In this document: positions 46,692 through 56,650 of the stretch, piece by piece | Numbering within the stretch: position 1 is the stretch's first letter | Layout of the letters: each line of letters begins with the position of its first letter | Source: [Phialemoniopsis] sp. UDSM-2020 | Taxonomy: Eukaryota > Ascomycota > Sordariomycetes > Thyridiales > Thyridiaceae | NCBI GenBank assembly: GCA_018873225.1 | Contig: JAEILZ010000008.1 | Location: forward strand, 806,001 to 870,000 | DNA length: 64,000 nt | Reading direction: 5' to 3' | Notes under the pieces: generated by a model | Told to the model about the DNA's origin: nothing | Seen by the model: only the letters and a program-made list of their open reading frames with translations | Database searches by the model: none | Made by a program: the position numbers and the translations under genes

Positions 46692-47075
46692 CTTGGTGAA
46701 ACTCAGGGACGGAATGAACTCTGAGCAAGATTGGTGGATGTTGGTGGAGGTCAGACGTCAACAAGATGGATTGGAAGATTTGAGAGCACTAGAAAATGCT
46801 CGGATAATTTGCGAATTAGATTAGTTTCAGCCAGAGCTCACTTCTTTGACATTTCTTTTCAGTCAACTGAGCCAGTGATGAAAATGACTAGTGGGTAATC
46901 TGTTGTGATTCAGCACTGCCGTTGAATCTACGGTCGCCTCTACGGGTGGGTTGGTCGAGACCAACAGGACTGACTTGGTTCAGATGAAACTCTAATTGCA
47001 TTACTGTCAGACCATTGCTCGAGTGGATCTCCTGGTCGTGTATTATCCGAAGGACTCATTATTCTTTTACTGCTC
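46692..47075. other. Intergenic, RBR promoter side
   Basis: 384 AT-rich bp between the RBR start and the stop of the ankyrin gene. Nothing distinct seen. Confidence 0.4.
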
Positions 47076-48681
47076 TTAATAATACGTACTATCAAGCAAC
47101 CAATGACTAAGAGACTTTGATGAGTGGCTTTGGAATAGTTCTAATGCTGTCATCCCATCCTGATTACGGATATCCAGCCGCGCCCCCTTCTGTACCAACA
47201 TTCGGACGGCTGCTCGTAGTGTCGGTTTATGTCCATGTCTGCTCCCCAGTATATGATGAAGTGCTGTCCGGTTCTTTGTGTCCACTGCATTGACATCACT
47301 GCTGGCACCTAAGACAATCTGAAAGCTCTGGAGACGAGTGATTACCGGCTCGGGAACGAAGGCATGTACGTTGCTCAGCATCCTACTAAAGGTAATCAAA
47401 GGCGTCTCTCCTGCCGAGTTACGAGCCGAGGTGTCAACCTGGGCGTCTAACAGTAGCTGAACTACCTCGGATGATGAGTTGGCAGCAGTATGTACTGTTC
47501 AAGAAAATTGTCAGTCATCACGTGTACCAGAGGTTGAGATGTTGTCATGTGATATATCATGTTCATGAAAGTTATGAGCTGCAGGCGACTCACACATATT
47601 ATTGCCAGCCAAGTACTGTGGCTCTTCGACGCGTGCAACGGAACAGTGCACATCAGCACCACTCTCGAGTAGTAGCTTCAGCATCACCAGGGTATGGGAA
47701 GTGCCAATGGCTGCTAGGAGTGGTGTTTGCCCAGCAAAGCCGTAGCCATTCACGTCGACCCCGAGTTCCAAGTACATCTTCACCAATGCTATGCAACCTG
47801 CGTTCGACGCACCACACAGCGCGGAGTAAACTCCAGGTGTCTGTAGGTCTCCCTCACGGGGTAGGAGCATTCGGACCATCTCAAGCTTCACGTGTTCGGG
47901 GGCTTCATTCCCAGCAACGCATCTCAATGCATCAGAGGTGTCATTGTCTTGTAGGCCTGCTTTATCGAGTAGGCATGAAATAGTCTGTGTGTTGCGACTC
48001 CAAATGACGGCGGTCGACAGGATATTGCAGGGCAAAACGGCGCCGCGGTCGATAAGCATTTCGACAAGCTCCGGGCTCTCGCACCTGACTGCGCGCTGAA
48101 TCTATCCGCAAAAATTTCAGGTTAGCATCGCAACGCTAGTCGGTTTGGTGAACAGGCCCAGCTCTTCGTACCAGGTTTCCATAACCAAACTCGGTAGCCG
48201 GGGCGTTGACATCCATGCCCCGGTCGAGAAGGAGACCGAGGGCGTCGAGATGTTTTTGTCCAACTATATTTAAACGTGGATATGGGCCAACCAAAACCTG
48301 AAAGGTTGCTGGCCCTTCGTCTTCGCCCACAGAGTACACGTTCATATCTGCACCATATTCTAGAAGCAAGCTGATTGCCTCTGCCGAGGCTGCTAAAGCC
48401 GCGACGTGCAATGCCGTCCACAAACAGGGGCGAGCCTTTACCTCAGGATCAGCACCGAGGGCAAGCAGCACGCCGACAATGTGTAGATTGTTCCCCCTGA
48501 GAGCAGCGTGTAGCGCAGGCTCGCAGGTATGGAATTGGCAATCAGGGTCATCGCCGTGAAAGCCGTCGATGTCGAGCCCAGGATGGATAGCTGCCTTGAG
48601 CCTGGTCAGGTCCCCAGCAGCAGCAGCATCATAGAACCCCCGGTCGGCCGCATTGTCGATACACGCACAAGTTCTCTCCAT
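47076..48681 (-). CDS. Ankyrin-repeat protein
   Basis: Three exons, 48681-48172, 48101-47594 and 47494-47076, give 478 residues made almost entirely of ankyrin repeats. Examples are EPALHAALRGNNLHIVGVLLALGADPEV, TALHVAALAASAEAISLLLEYGADMNV, TPLLAAIGTSHTLVMLKLLLESGADV, and after the last splice MLHTAANSSSEVVQLLLDAQVDTSA. About ten repeats are present and the C-terminal one is followed by a short helix. There is no N-terminal effector domain and no signal peptide, so it is probably a cytosolic scaffold. Many fungal genomes carry expanded families of this type. Partner unknown. Confidence 0.88.
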
Positions 48682-49150
48682 GGTGTGGTGGCTAGCCTGT
48701 CGGTCTGCCTATGATAGGGTATGGTGCTGGTCAACGCTGTAAAGAAGTCGGACGATGGCAGTGGGGGAAAGACAGTCAACGGGTTAATGCGGTTGAATGA
48801 CCAGAAAGTAATTGAATTAGCGCTGGCCGCTCACGTTCGCCCACTACGATGGGTTTCGAAACGCCTTGTTCATGCAGGGGAGGTTGTTGGTGTTTGTTGG
48901 TTTGTTGGTTGGGGCTTGGCGCTCTTCTCTTCGCCTCCTCAGGTGGAGCTTTGACCAGCCCTGGAGTCTGTTGCCTTCACGCTGGGCCGCTCTTTCAGGC
49001 CAACCTCGATCAAAGGCGCATAACACGGATGCCATGAATAATGTTCAGAGGCACCAACTATAACACAAGTTCAATTCTCTCTCTTCTCACCGTTGGTTGT
49101 CAGCAACACTTCATACGAGACGTTTTTCTTTCCCTCAAACTTGAGCCAAC
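48682..49150. other. Divergent promoter
   Basis: 469 bp between the ankyrin and pseudoprotease genes. Contains a TTGTTGGT-type simple tract near 48885-48915. Nothing else seen. Confidence 0.4.
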
Positions 49151-50462
49151 ATGAATTTCCTCTTGTGTCTTGCCGCCCTCCTGTTGATCCAGGCCCGTTG
49201 CGGCGGGGGTGTGGCCATCCACAGTCCTGTCAAGGTCCAGCACCCGTTGATACCAACAAGCAACGACCAGGCCCCAACGGGCAGGGTCGATTTGCCCTTG
49301 AAGGTCAGAACAGCTTTCCTTGCTCATGACGAGAAGACAATGCCAGACCTATGCTAAGATCCTTCCACAGCAACCCTTCGACTACAACCTAGCCTACACT
49401 TTCGAGGTCGGGGTGGGCACACCGCCGCAACCTCTGTCCCTCAAGCTGGGCATTGAATCTGCCCAGACCTACGTTCACGATGTATCCATTTTACAAGGCG
49501 CTGGGCGCTGTCCTAACCTCAACTTCTATGATGGTCAGAAGTCGTCCACCTTCCGCAGCAATGGCACCCGCAGGGATGCAAGCTTTGACTACGGCTTTCT
49601 CGACGTCTCGGGTATAGCGGTCGAGGATTTAATCCGTCTTGGCTCGTCTGAGCCCTTGTTAATCAAGGCGACATTCCTCGATGCCGATCACTTAAGATGG
49701 AATGGTATATCCTTCGATGGGGAATGCTACGACGGCGCACTGGGGTTCGCGCCATCCAAGCCCACCCAGGCGCCATTACTATCTCCGCTATTTCCTACGA
49801 TCATCGAGCAGCAGCAACTCGAGGCCAACCTCTTTGCGTTGCGGCTTCGTGAACCGGCCTATCTTTCCATTGGCGGTGTCAACGAGAACCTTTTCCAAGG
49901 CGACATCCTCCGCGTTCCGTTTCGCAACAACACAAATGAAGGCGACGCCATGGACAAGTGGCAGACAAGAATGGACTTCATCATGGTGGATTCTTTTGGC
50001 TCGGATCCTCCTGTGCAGTATGTGCTGGACGGCATCACTACGACGTTCAGCACGTCTTCGGCCTTCATATATTTGCCAGATATGATCGTCATGGACTTTA
50101 TAAATTCCCTTGAGTTTGAGGACGAGTTTATGTTGCCGCCGTCAGTCGACTGCGCACGACGGGCCAACATGCCGGACGTGACGTTCAACCTCGGAGGCGT
50201 AAATCTCACACTCACTGCGTATGAGTACACGCTGGAGTGGCGCTGGTCTGATCATTCACCCCGTTGTATCACGGCCATTTTCCCTATTGGTATGCCGGAC
50301 ATCTACAACAGTCAGGCTATTCTGGGCAACGCTTTTCTTCAGGCCTTTTACTCTGTGTATGATCTGGATTCAGACACTATCGGATGTAAGTGACTCTGCT
50401 TCAACCTTGTACGCTCTGCAGCACTAATCTGCCCGCAACCTGTAGTCGCTCGTCTAGCTTGA
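49151..50462 (+). CDS. Secreted aspartyl-protease-fold protein lacking both catalytic Asp motifs
   Basis: Three exons, 49151-49303, 49347-50385 and 50446-50462, give 402 residues. A signal peptide (MNFLLCLAALLLIQARCGG) and a short pro-part precede the pepsin-like fold: YTFEVGVGTPPQPLSLKLGIESAQTYV, GALGFAPSK, LEANLFALRL, YLSIGGVN, SQAILGNAFLQAFYSVYDLDSDTIGFA. The first active-site motif, normally DTG/DSG, reads GIES. The second, normally DSG(T/S) before x-Y-L-P, reads STSS before AFIYLP. Both aspartates are therefore missing, and proteolysis is not expected. Intron 1 is only 43 bp and was chosen because it alone keeps frame and restores the conserved lead-in. The open frame and intact splice sites suggest a functional pseudoenzyme rather than a decayed gene. 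Confidence 0.8.
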
Positions 50463-50873
50463 AGTGCTGGGAACCAGGAGCAAGCAGAGACCTTGACAGG
50501 ATTATTTGAACGGTCACATGGTCAGATCTTTCAAGAATTTAGGGAAAGAAATACTCAAGGATATGCTGCTGGACGTCTTCATGCCATGATTACCGGTGCT
50601 ATTGACGATTCAGAGGAAGGTCGCTTCTTGCCCGCGACGCGTGCAAATTGTTAGCATCCGTAGCAAATCCAGAATAGTGTCTGATGAATCTCATCCTCGA
50701 AGTCGAATGCATAGTATCTAGGTACCCACTATCTACCTCAACTACGCCGTATCGAAAGGCTCTCGTCCCGCCAGCACGCTCACTCTCTTAATCACACCGC
50801 CTCGACTGACATTGTTCTTTGCTTCCTAAAACCTCAAACCACTGGTGCCTATGCCCTGCCTGACGTTTGTCAC
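50463..50873. other. Convergent 3' flanks
   Basis: 411 bp with no gene. Confidence 0.4.
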
Positions 50874-51689
50874 CTATCTGGCAGCGCACGAAGCACTGTC
50901 ACGGGGATTAGCCACAATGTCAAACCGCCAGTCGTCCTGCCCAAAGGGATCAATAACAACAGTTTTAGGGACTGGTTTCAGCCCAAACTCTGATTTAAAT
51001 CTGTTGCAACCCCATCCTAGCGCATTTCGGTCGCAAGGGGGGAAGTACTGTCCCGTTGCCGTCAACGGATCCGCATTCTCATACGGCCTGCCCCAGACTG
51101 CGATCCTCGGGCTAGTGTCCGTTTTCGGTGGTGCGTTAAACGGTGAACCATGTTTAGGTCCAGGCTTTATGTAGTCGTCGAAGAGACGAAGCACGTTGGG
51201 CTCGGCACACCTCCCGCCCGAACGGTGGGGGCCCATGTCATCCTGCAGGCATTGTTTCATGTACCAGGCCGGAGAGTCTCTTTGGTCCTCGCCGAGACGA
51301 TTGACTTTGATGTCCCCGAGCGCGCGTACAGAGGAGGCGAAGAATATGTGGCCGTTAGACTCCATAGCGGCCATGGCACCTGGACAGGCCCTCGGAATGA
51401 GATTAGCGTCGCGCCAAATGTTCACCATCTCCTCGTAGGCAACCTTGGCTAGGTTTGTGAGTTGGCCATCAGTCAGCTTGCCCTTGTCGCCGGGGATGGA
51501 ACCGTCGTGGAAGCTGATGACGCTCGAGTAGCTAGAGTAAGAACCTCTTGGGATGGGCCCATGGTTCTTTGGGGGTGGAGGGATCGGATCTACCTGGATA
51601 CCGAGGTGTGGTACACCGAGGACCAGCGCTTGAAAGAGACAAAGAAGTAGGCAAAGGCCAAGCCAGGTACGGTGCACTCCGAACACCAT
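50874..51689 (-). CDS. Secreted protein with deaminase-like sequence pattern
   Basis: A single-exon frame of 271 residues with a clear signal peptide (LGLCLLLCLFQALVLG). The core reads PGAMAAMESNGHIFFASSV (two strands), GGRCAEPNVLRLFDDY (helix with C-A-E), PRIAVWGRP (strand), then PPCDRNALGWGCNRF. The order strand-strand, [C/H]-A-E helix, strand, PC...C is the zinc-site pattern of the cytidine-deaminase fold, including secreted and toxin-type deaminases. The spacing between the last two cysteines (C-x7-C) is unusual for that fold, so the assignment is tentative. Several fungi have secreted relatives of this type. Substrate unknown. Confidence 0.75.
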   Translation of the reverse strand: MVFGVHRTWLGLCLLLCLFQALVLGVPHLGIQVDPIPPPPKNHGPIPRGSYSSYSSVISFHDGSIPGDKGKLTDGQLTNLAKVAYEEMVNIWRDANLIPRACPGAMAAMESNGHIFFASSVRALGDIKVNRLGEDQRDSPAWYMKQCLQDDMGPHRSGGRCAEPNVLRLFDDYIKPGPKHGSPFNAPPKTDTSPRIAVWGRPYENADPLTATGQYFPPCDRNALGWGCNRFKSEFGLKPVPKTVVIDPFGQDDWRFDIVANPRDSASCAAR

Positions 51690-51864
51690 GGTTTGGAGAC
51701 TTAGCCGGGACTCAACGAGTGAAAGATATCGATGTGTTCGTATTGCATATGCTTAAACGATGCGTGTCACTGGTCTTTGGAGAGTTGTCGACGCCTTACA
51801 TCTTGAGACAAGGGCAACATTTACATATATAATAACATGAAAAGGTACAGATGAGCAGACCGAG

Positions 51865-51918
51865 GCGCTGTGCCTGATGCCGACTTGGGCGCTGTGCCTG
51901 ATGCCGACTTGGGCGCTG
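51865..51918 (+). repeat. 24-bp tandem repeat, 2.25 copies
   Basis: The unit begins GCGCTGTGCCTGATGCCGAC and repeats exactly from 51865 and 51889, with a six-base third start at 51913. Confidence 0.85.
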
Positions 51919-52339
51919 CAGTTTGGTCATCTCAGCGTCAGTGCCTGCCAACTAACAGATTTGTGTTTCAAGCATAGAGGCAACAGGAAGCCGTGCAGCC
52001 GAAGGAATGGGCCCATTAAGAGACCAGGCGGAGAAGGTTTCAACTTCTTGTGAGTGGCGCAGCATATTCTCCCAACGGACACAACCGATTTGAAGACTGT
52101 TGGATGCTGAATTGCCTATGTCCAACAGAAGTCAAAGTGTATGAAGCCTCGCGGCCTGCGTCGGTTGCGAGAATGTTGTGTCCTCGAGCCGTAAGTTGGT
52201 TGTTATTCTCAGCTTGAGACAGGAATGTTGGCTTGGCTGCAGGGCATATGCATGTAAGCAACAACGCTGTGATGCCATGATAATACGTGTTATTAAGGGT
52301 TGACACATCCAACTTGGGCCCCATGACAGTCGTTGCCAA

Positions 52340-52760
52340 CTTACACAACCATTGTTGGTTATGTTAGTGGGTCTCTGCTAGGTTTATGCGGGAGGGGGGC
52401 GGAAGCCGACCCGGGTGTCCTGAATGCGACTGTTTCATCAATCGCCAACGCTAAACTATTGTATGAATATGTTGTCAAGAATAGACCCGTCCAACTTCGC
52501 CCCAAAGTAGCCTTGGGCAACTCACAAGACTATCGCGGGCTGTGTTGGTAGTTCTAATCCATTTCCAACCTCTATGTAAGAAGGATGTTGGAACCAGCAT
52601 GAATACACAAAGGCTTTGATTGGGAGCTTTTCATCCATCACCAACGCCATTTAGTCACACGACGGTCGTTGGCCACCGCCTCACGAGACCATCGTGTGCT
52701 GTGTTGGTCGTCTTCTCCCAACATTGTGTGGGAGTGGGGTTGAAGTCAACATGAGCACAG
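52340..52760 (+). repeat. Diverged tandem repeats of about 160-180 bp
   Basis: Related segments start near 52341, 52521 and 52680. The best match is CTCACAAGACTATCG... at 52521 against CTCACGAGACCATCG... near 52680, both followed by GCTGTGTTGGT. Many differences are transitions. The first copy is weaker (TTACACAACCATTG). Confidence 0.45.
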
Positions 52761-52945
52761 AGGTGTCTTGGATGCGGCCATTCCATAGATCGCAGTAATG
52801 AATGAGTAGACTGAAGACTGAATTATCATATATTTGGACTGTGTCTCTTCACAAACTCGTCTCTTTGCAGCACGCTCAATCGCCTTCATGACAACCTCGC
52901 CTCAATTGAGCAAGAAGCTCCACCTACTACGCGTTTCGATACGTC

Positions 52946-55134
52946 ATGAACGTCTTCCTTGTCATTGTTACCCTTCTGGCTTACGGCTCTCATGCTCTGC
53001 CAAATACCCTTCCCTATCAGTCAGTGAGGGCGTTGTCGCCTCGTCAAGTGACAATTCAGGCAGACTCTCCCTTGGACCACCGATGGATTACGAGAATCAC
53101 TGCACTCGGGGAGTCGTATGCGACGGGATTAGGGTCTGGCCACACCATCAAAGGGTCTGAAAACGTGAGTTCCGCTACATTCACACGACAATAACTTCCT
53201 TGTCCTGACAAGTTCGCCTCAAGATCGAACTGAATGCCGACTGCGACCAATACTCGTATAGTTATCCAATCCTCCTCAACGCCTACGGTATGCTAGGAGA
53301 AAACTCGGACCGGAGAATACAGCATCTCGCGTGTTCGGGCGCTAAGGCCGAGGACGTGCTCACCAAGCAGATTCCCAAGATGAGGCCGTCGCAGCTCGTG
53401 ACTCTCTCTGTCGGCGGCAACGACGCTCACCTTGCCGCCATTCTAAACTACTGTATCTACCAGTGGTCGTTCGTAGTGGGATGGTCCTGCCAACAAGAGC
53501 TGGACGCCGCTAGAAAGGATGTTGAATCGCAGGAGTTCTTTGACAATTTGAACAAGGTTATGACGGAGACTAAAGCGAAGCTGCTCGATCAAAACAGTAG
53601 GATCATCTGGACCGGCTACGAACGTTTCTTTGATATTTCTACCAGAGAGTGCGATATAGTCACCTGGGGTTATCCGGTCAAGTGGGGCTTCCGCGAGTAT
53701 TTGACGCAAGCACGAAGGCATGTACAGACCTTGACCGAGCTGACCAAGCGTGCATGCGTCTTACGACCGAATCGTACTGATACACCAGCGTTCGCAGACA
53801 AACCATGAATGAGCTCGTCGACCTGGTAAACCATAAAGTCCAGTCAATATGCGAGCAGCATTCGGAGTGCATTTTCATCGACTCCAACAAGCAGGCCGAC
53901 GAACTTCGTGGGCATTTCTGTGAGCCAGGCGTTGACGAGACCTATGAGTGGTGGTTCTGGGGTAAAGGTGGTAGATCGCGCAACAGGTGACTGATTCGGG
54001 GACAGCCCTTGATCTACTCTGAGAATGAACAAAGGCTAACACAAGGCAGGGAAGAGACCTGGTTCTACGAATGGTACGTACAGACCTAGTCTCCCACATC
54101 GCCCTTCCAAGGAGCGCTCATCTAATCTTCTGCATGAAACAGGGACACCACCAAAGACGATGATGATGATACAGAAAAGAATATTGACCAGCCCCAGAAG
54201 CGTGATGAATCTGCAAACAGTCCGATTGTCTGGGACAACTCCACGTTTGAGGGCGCCATCATCAATTATATTACTGAAGGTATAAAATCCGGCAACATCG
54301 ACAAATCAATAAACTTCGTCGTGCCAACGCAGAAAGATCAGCTCTCAACGGAAAGTTCACCATCGTATGTATACATATTTGGGGTTATCCCACTGTCCAT
54401 GCTGTCTCCTTCGCTGACAAGCACTCTTCTTTGCAGTTGGTATCGTGTATTTCACCGCACCAAATACGCAAACAGCGTCATCGCGCGGAATGTCCTCCGG
54501 GCCATAGACCAGTATCAGGCAGACATCATGGGGGAGCCCGTACCTATTATCGAGTTGCCAGAACCGTGCCACAACGGACCCACGATCGCCGAGGCCGCCG
54601 TCCCTGAGCCGCCACCTAAAGACGCGCTCAACACACCGCCAGATCCGCCCAAGCCGCAGTACTCGCCCACTGGCAACCAGGGCGAGGGCCAGATAGACAA
54701 GTGCCACGTTCACGTCTGGCAGCACTGGCAATGCGAGGAAAACTTCGCAGCGTCTATCCAGATATGGGACGCCGACGGCAAGGAGTTTCTCCCCCCTACC
54801 GACGTGCGGCAGATCGGAAACTCGGCGAGCTTCCCGAGCAAGCTCGAGAGCCAGCTGATGCTGAAGGGTGACGAGGATAAGATTGAGTTTACGCTAGGGG
54901 CCGTGAAATGGAAGTCCACGGACAACGACAAGACAAAGGACTACTGGTGCAACACGGGCAGATGGTCCATTGGCGGCGGGCCGGATGGTCTGTTCTGCGA
55001 AGATGTGGTGAGTATATACCTGCCATTTTAAGGTTGAGTCGGGCACAAGTTAATGCTGAGATCACCAGATCAAACAAATGGACTGCTTTTTTAAGTGTCC
55101 CTACGGCGGTTGGAGGGCATCGGATGGAAGTTGA
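52946..55134 (+). CDS. Secreted SGNH/GDSL-type hydrolase with a long C-terminal region
   Basis: Seven exons give 594 residues: 52946-53164, 53224-53717, 53798-53986, 54050-54073, 54143-54364, 54437-55007 and 55069-55134. A signal peptide (MNVFLVIVTLLAYGSHA) and pro-like ALSPRQ precede block I, GESYATG with Ser57 (usual GDSxxxG). SVGGND at 135-140 is block III. LRGHFCEPG carries the likely catalytic His. The hydrolase acts on esters outside the cell. The second intron (53718-53797) needs a GC donor, AAG|GCATGT, to give the family sequence QARRQTMNELVDLVN. Exon 4 is a 24-bp micro-exon. A PEP-rich linker leads to a distinct C-terminal domain with paired Cys (KCHVHVWQHWQC, WCNTGRWS, MDCFFKCPYGGW), possibly a binding module. 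Confidence 0.85.
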
Positions 55135-55373
55135 GTTTGGTATTGGTGCGCGAGACAGGTCTTACTTTAGGTCGTGTTGATGCAATCCTCTTATCGGGCA
55201 AGAGAGACAAGTATTACATTGTTCCAATCGCTATCTTATTTATTGAATGTTTACCAGCTTCAAGATCAGAACAAGTATGCACCAACTTGACAAGAAATAT
55301 TCAAGCACGGCTTTCTCACTAGTTATGGGTGTTATAAGACCTTGGTTTGAGGTCTGTCCTTAGATACCTATTT

Positions 55374-56327
55374 CTATCCAATAAGAGACATTTTGTCAAG
55401 GTTCCAAGTATTATCCGGAGCGAACAGTCCCGCGAAATGCGCCGCGATATCATTACGCTTCGCAATCCATGCACCCTCAAACTTACTCACGTACTCGAGG
55501 AAGCGGAGTATGGAAGCCACCCGTCCGGGCCGCATAATCCGAGCGTGGAGACCGATCGACATGACCGTACCGCTCTCGTCAGACTCGCGATACAAGATGT
55601 CAAAGGCGTCTTTGAGGTAGTCAAGGAAGTCGGTGGAGCCAGTGTAGCCCGGACCGGACTGGCCACCCCAGAAACGAGCATCATTGGTGTCTACCGCGTA
55701 GGGAAGAACAAGCATCGGTCGGCCAGAAACGTCCGCGAAGTAGGGCCGGTCATCATTGGTGGTGGCCGAGTCGTAGAGGAGTCCTTCCTCTGCCATGATG
55801 CGACGGCTGTTGTCGGTGATAGGTGGGCGCGGGAAGGCGCCGAGTATATGCTTGCCCGTAAGCTCCAGGGTCTGATCAACAGATCGTCTTAAGTCTGCTC
55901 TCTCCATCTCCTCTGTCAGGCCGATTCGACTGATGGAACGGGTGCCGTGGGAAATGATATCGCAGTTTTCGGTCTTGAGCCTCTCTGCGAGAGCTGGGTT
56001 GACGGTAAGAGCTTCTGACGATAAGAAAACGCTGAAGGGAGCGTTAAACTCTTTGAAGAGGCGCAGTAGACGCCATATGCCGACTCGGGTGCCGTACTCG
56101 TACTCGCCCTCCTGCATGAGGTCGCGCTCGCTATCGGGGAGAGCGCTCCTCACCCAGGTGCGCGAGTCGCGAGAGCTGTCGCCCAACAAAGGGTTACGCT
56201 CCGTGCCCTCTTCATAGTTGATGGCAAAGTTGATGGCGACCTTCTTGCCTCCAGGCCATGAAAACTTTGGAGGGTTGTCACCATACCCGGTGAAATCTCG
56301 GACACGAGCTGTGGTCACGCCGGCCAT
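55374..56327 (-). CDS. PuuE/NodB-type polysaccharide-deacetylase-family hydrolase
   Basis: A single-exon frame of 317 residues without signal peptide. It follows the allantoinase-like PuuE branch of the NodB family: NFAINYEEGTERNPLLGD, YEYGTRVGIWRLLRLF, CDIISHG (His127), DLRRSVDQTLELTGK, GLLYDSATTNDDRPYF, LPYAVDTNDARFW, YLKDAFDILYRE and SIGLHARIMRPGR. PuuE enzymes open the hydantoin ring of allantoin; relatives act on other cyclic amides or N-acetyl groups. The usual SHGWRW is SHGTRS here, so the substrate may differ. It is divergent from the Zn2Cys6 regulator across 323 bp containing the shared operator-like motif. Confidence 0.85.
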   Translation of the reverse strand: MAGVTTARVRDFTGYGDNPPKFSWPGGKKVAINFAINYEEGTERNPLLGDSSRDSRTWVRSALPDSERDLMQEGEYEYGTRVGIWRLLRLFKEFNAPFSVFLSSEALTVNPALAERLKTENCDIISHGTRSISRIGLTEEMERADLRRSVDQTLELTGKHILGAFPRPPITDNSRRIMAEEGLLYDSATTNDDRPYFADVSGRPMLVLPYAVDTNDARFWGGQSGPGYTGSTDFLDYLKDAFDILYRESDESGTVMSIGLHARIMRPGRVASILRFLEYVSKFEGAWIAKRNDIAAHFAGLFAPDNTWNLDKMSLIG

Positions 56328-56650
56328 GTTGAGTTTGGTCTCGTCAAGAAAGGGTGTTTCCCTTCACGGGAGTTCCAGGAAGTCCCTATCTTCCGAGCCA
56401 TTATATCGTACAGGGCACGGACAGCGGTGTCGGAGTGACACGCTGATGCCGGTGATCTAGGACAGCATGCCGGACGGTGTTGAACACGCGGATAGCTTAT
56501 CCACCATGTTAGTCTCTCTGAGACCAATAACATCGTTCCATAGCTCTTATCATTTTCGCGCTAGGCGTTTCGACAAAAAACTCCGATATTAGCCTCCGCA
56601 TCCCCGCAATCCTTGGCTCGTATCCTCACTGTTCTCGACCAACAGATACC
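56328..56650. promoter_or_regulatory. Divergent promoter with CGCTAGGCG-type element
   Basis: 323 bp between the PuuE-like gene and the regulator. The element at 56559-56578 reads CGCTAGGCGTTTCGACAAAA and nearly matches one in the NMT1-like/MFS promoter at 60308. Confidence 0.5.

Larger units (their letters stand above)
51690..52945. other. Divergent region with degenerate repeats
   Basis: 1.26 kb between two secreted-protein genes. It contains a 24-bp tandem repeat and a set of diverged 160-180-bp repeats, listed separately. No gene seen. Confidence 0.4.
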
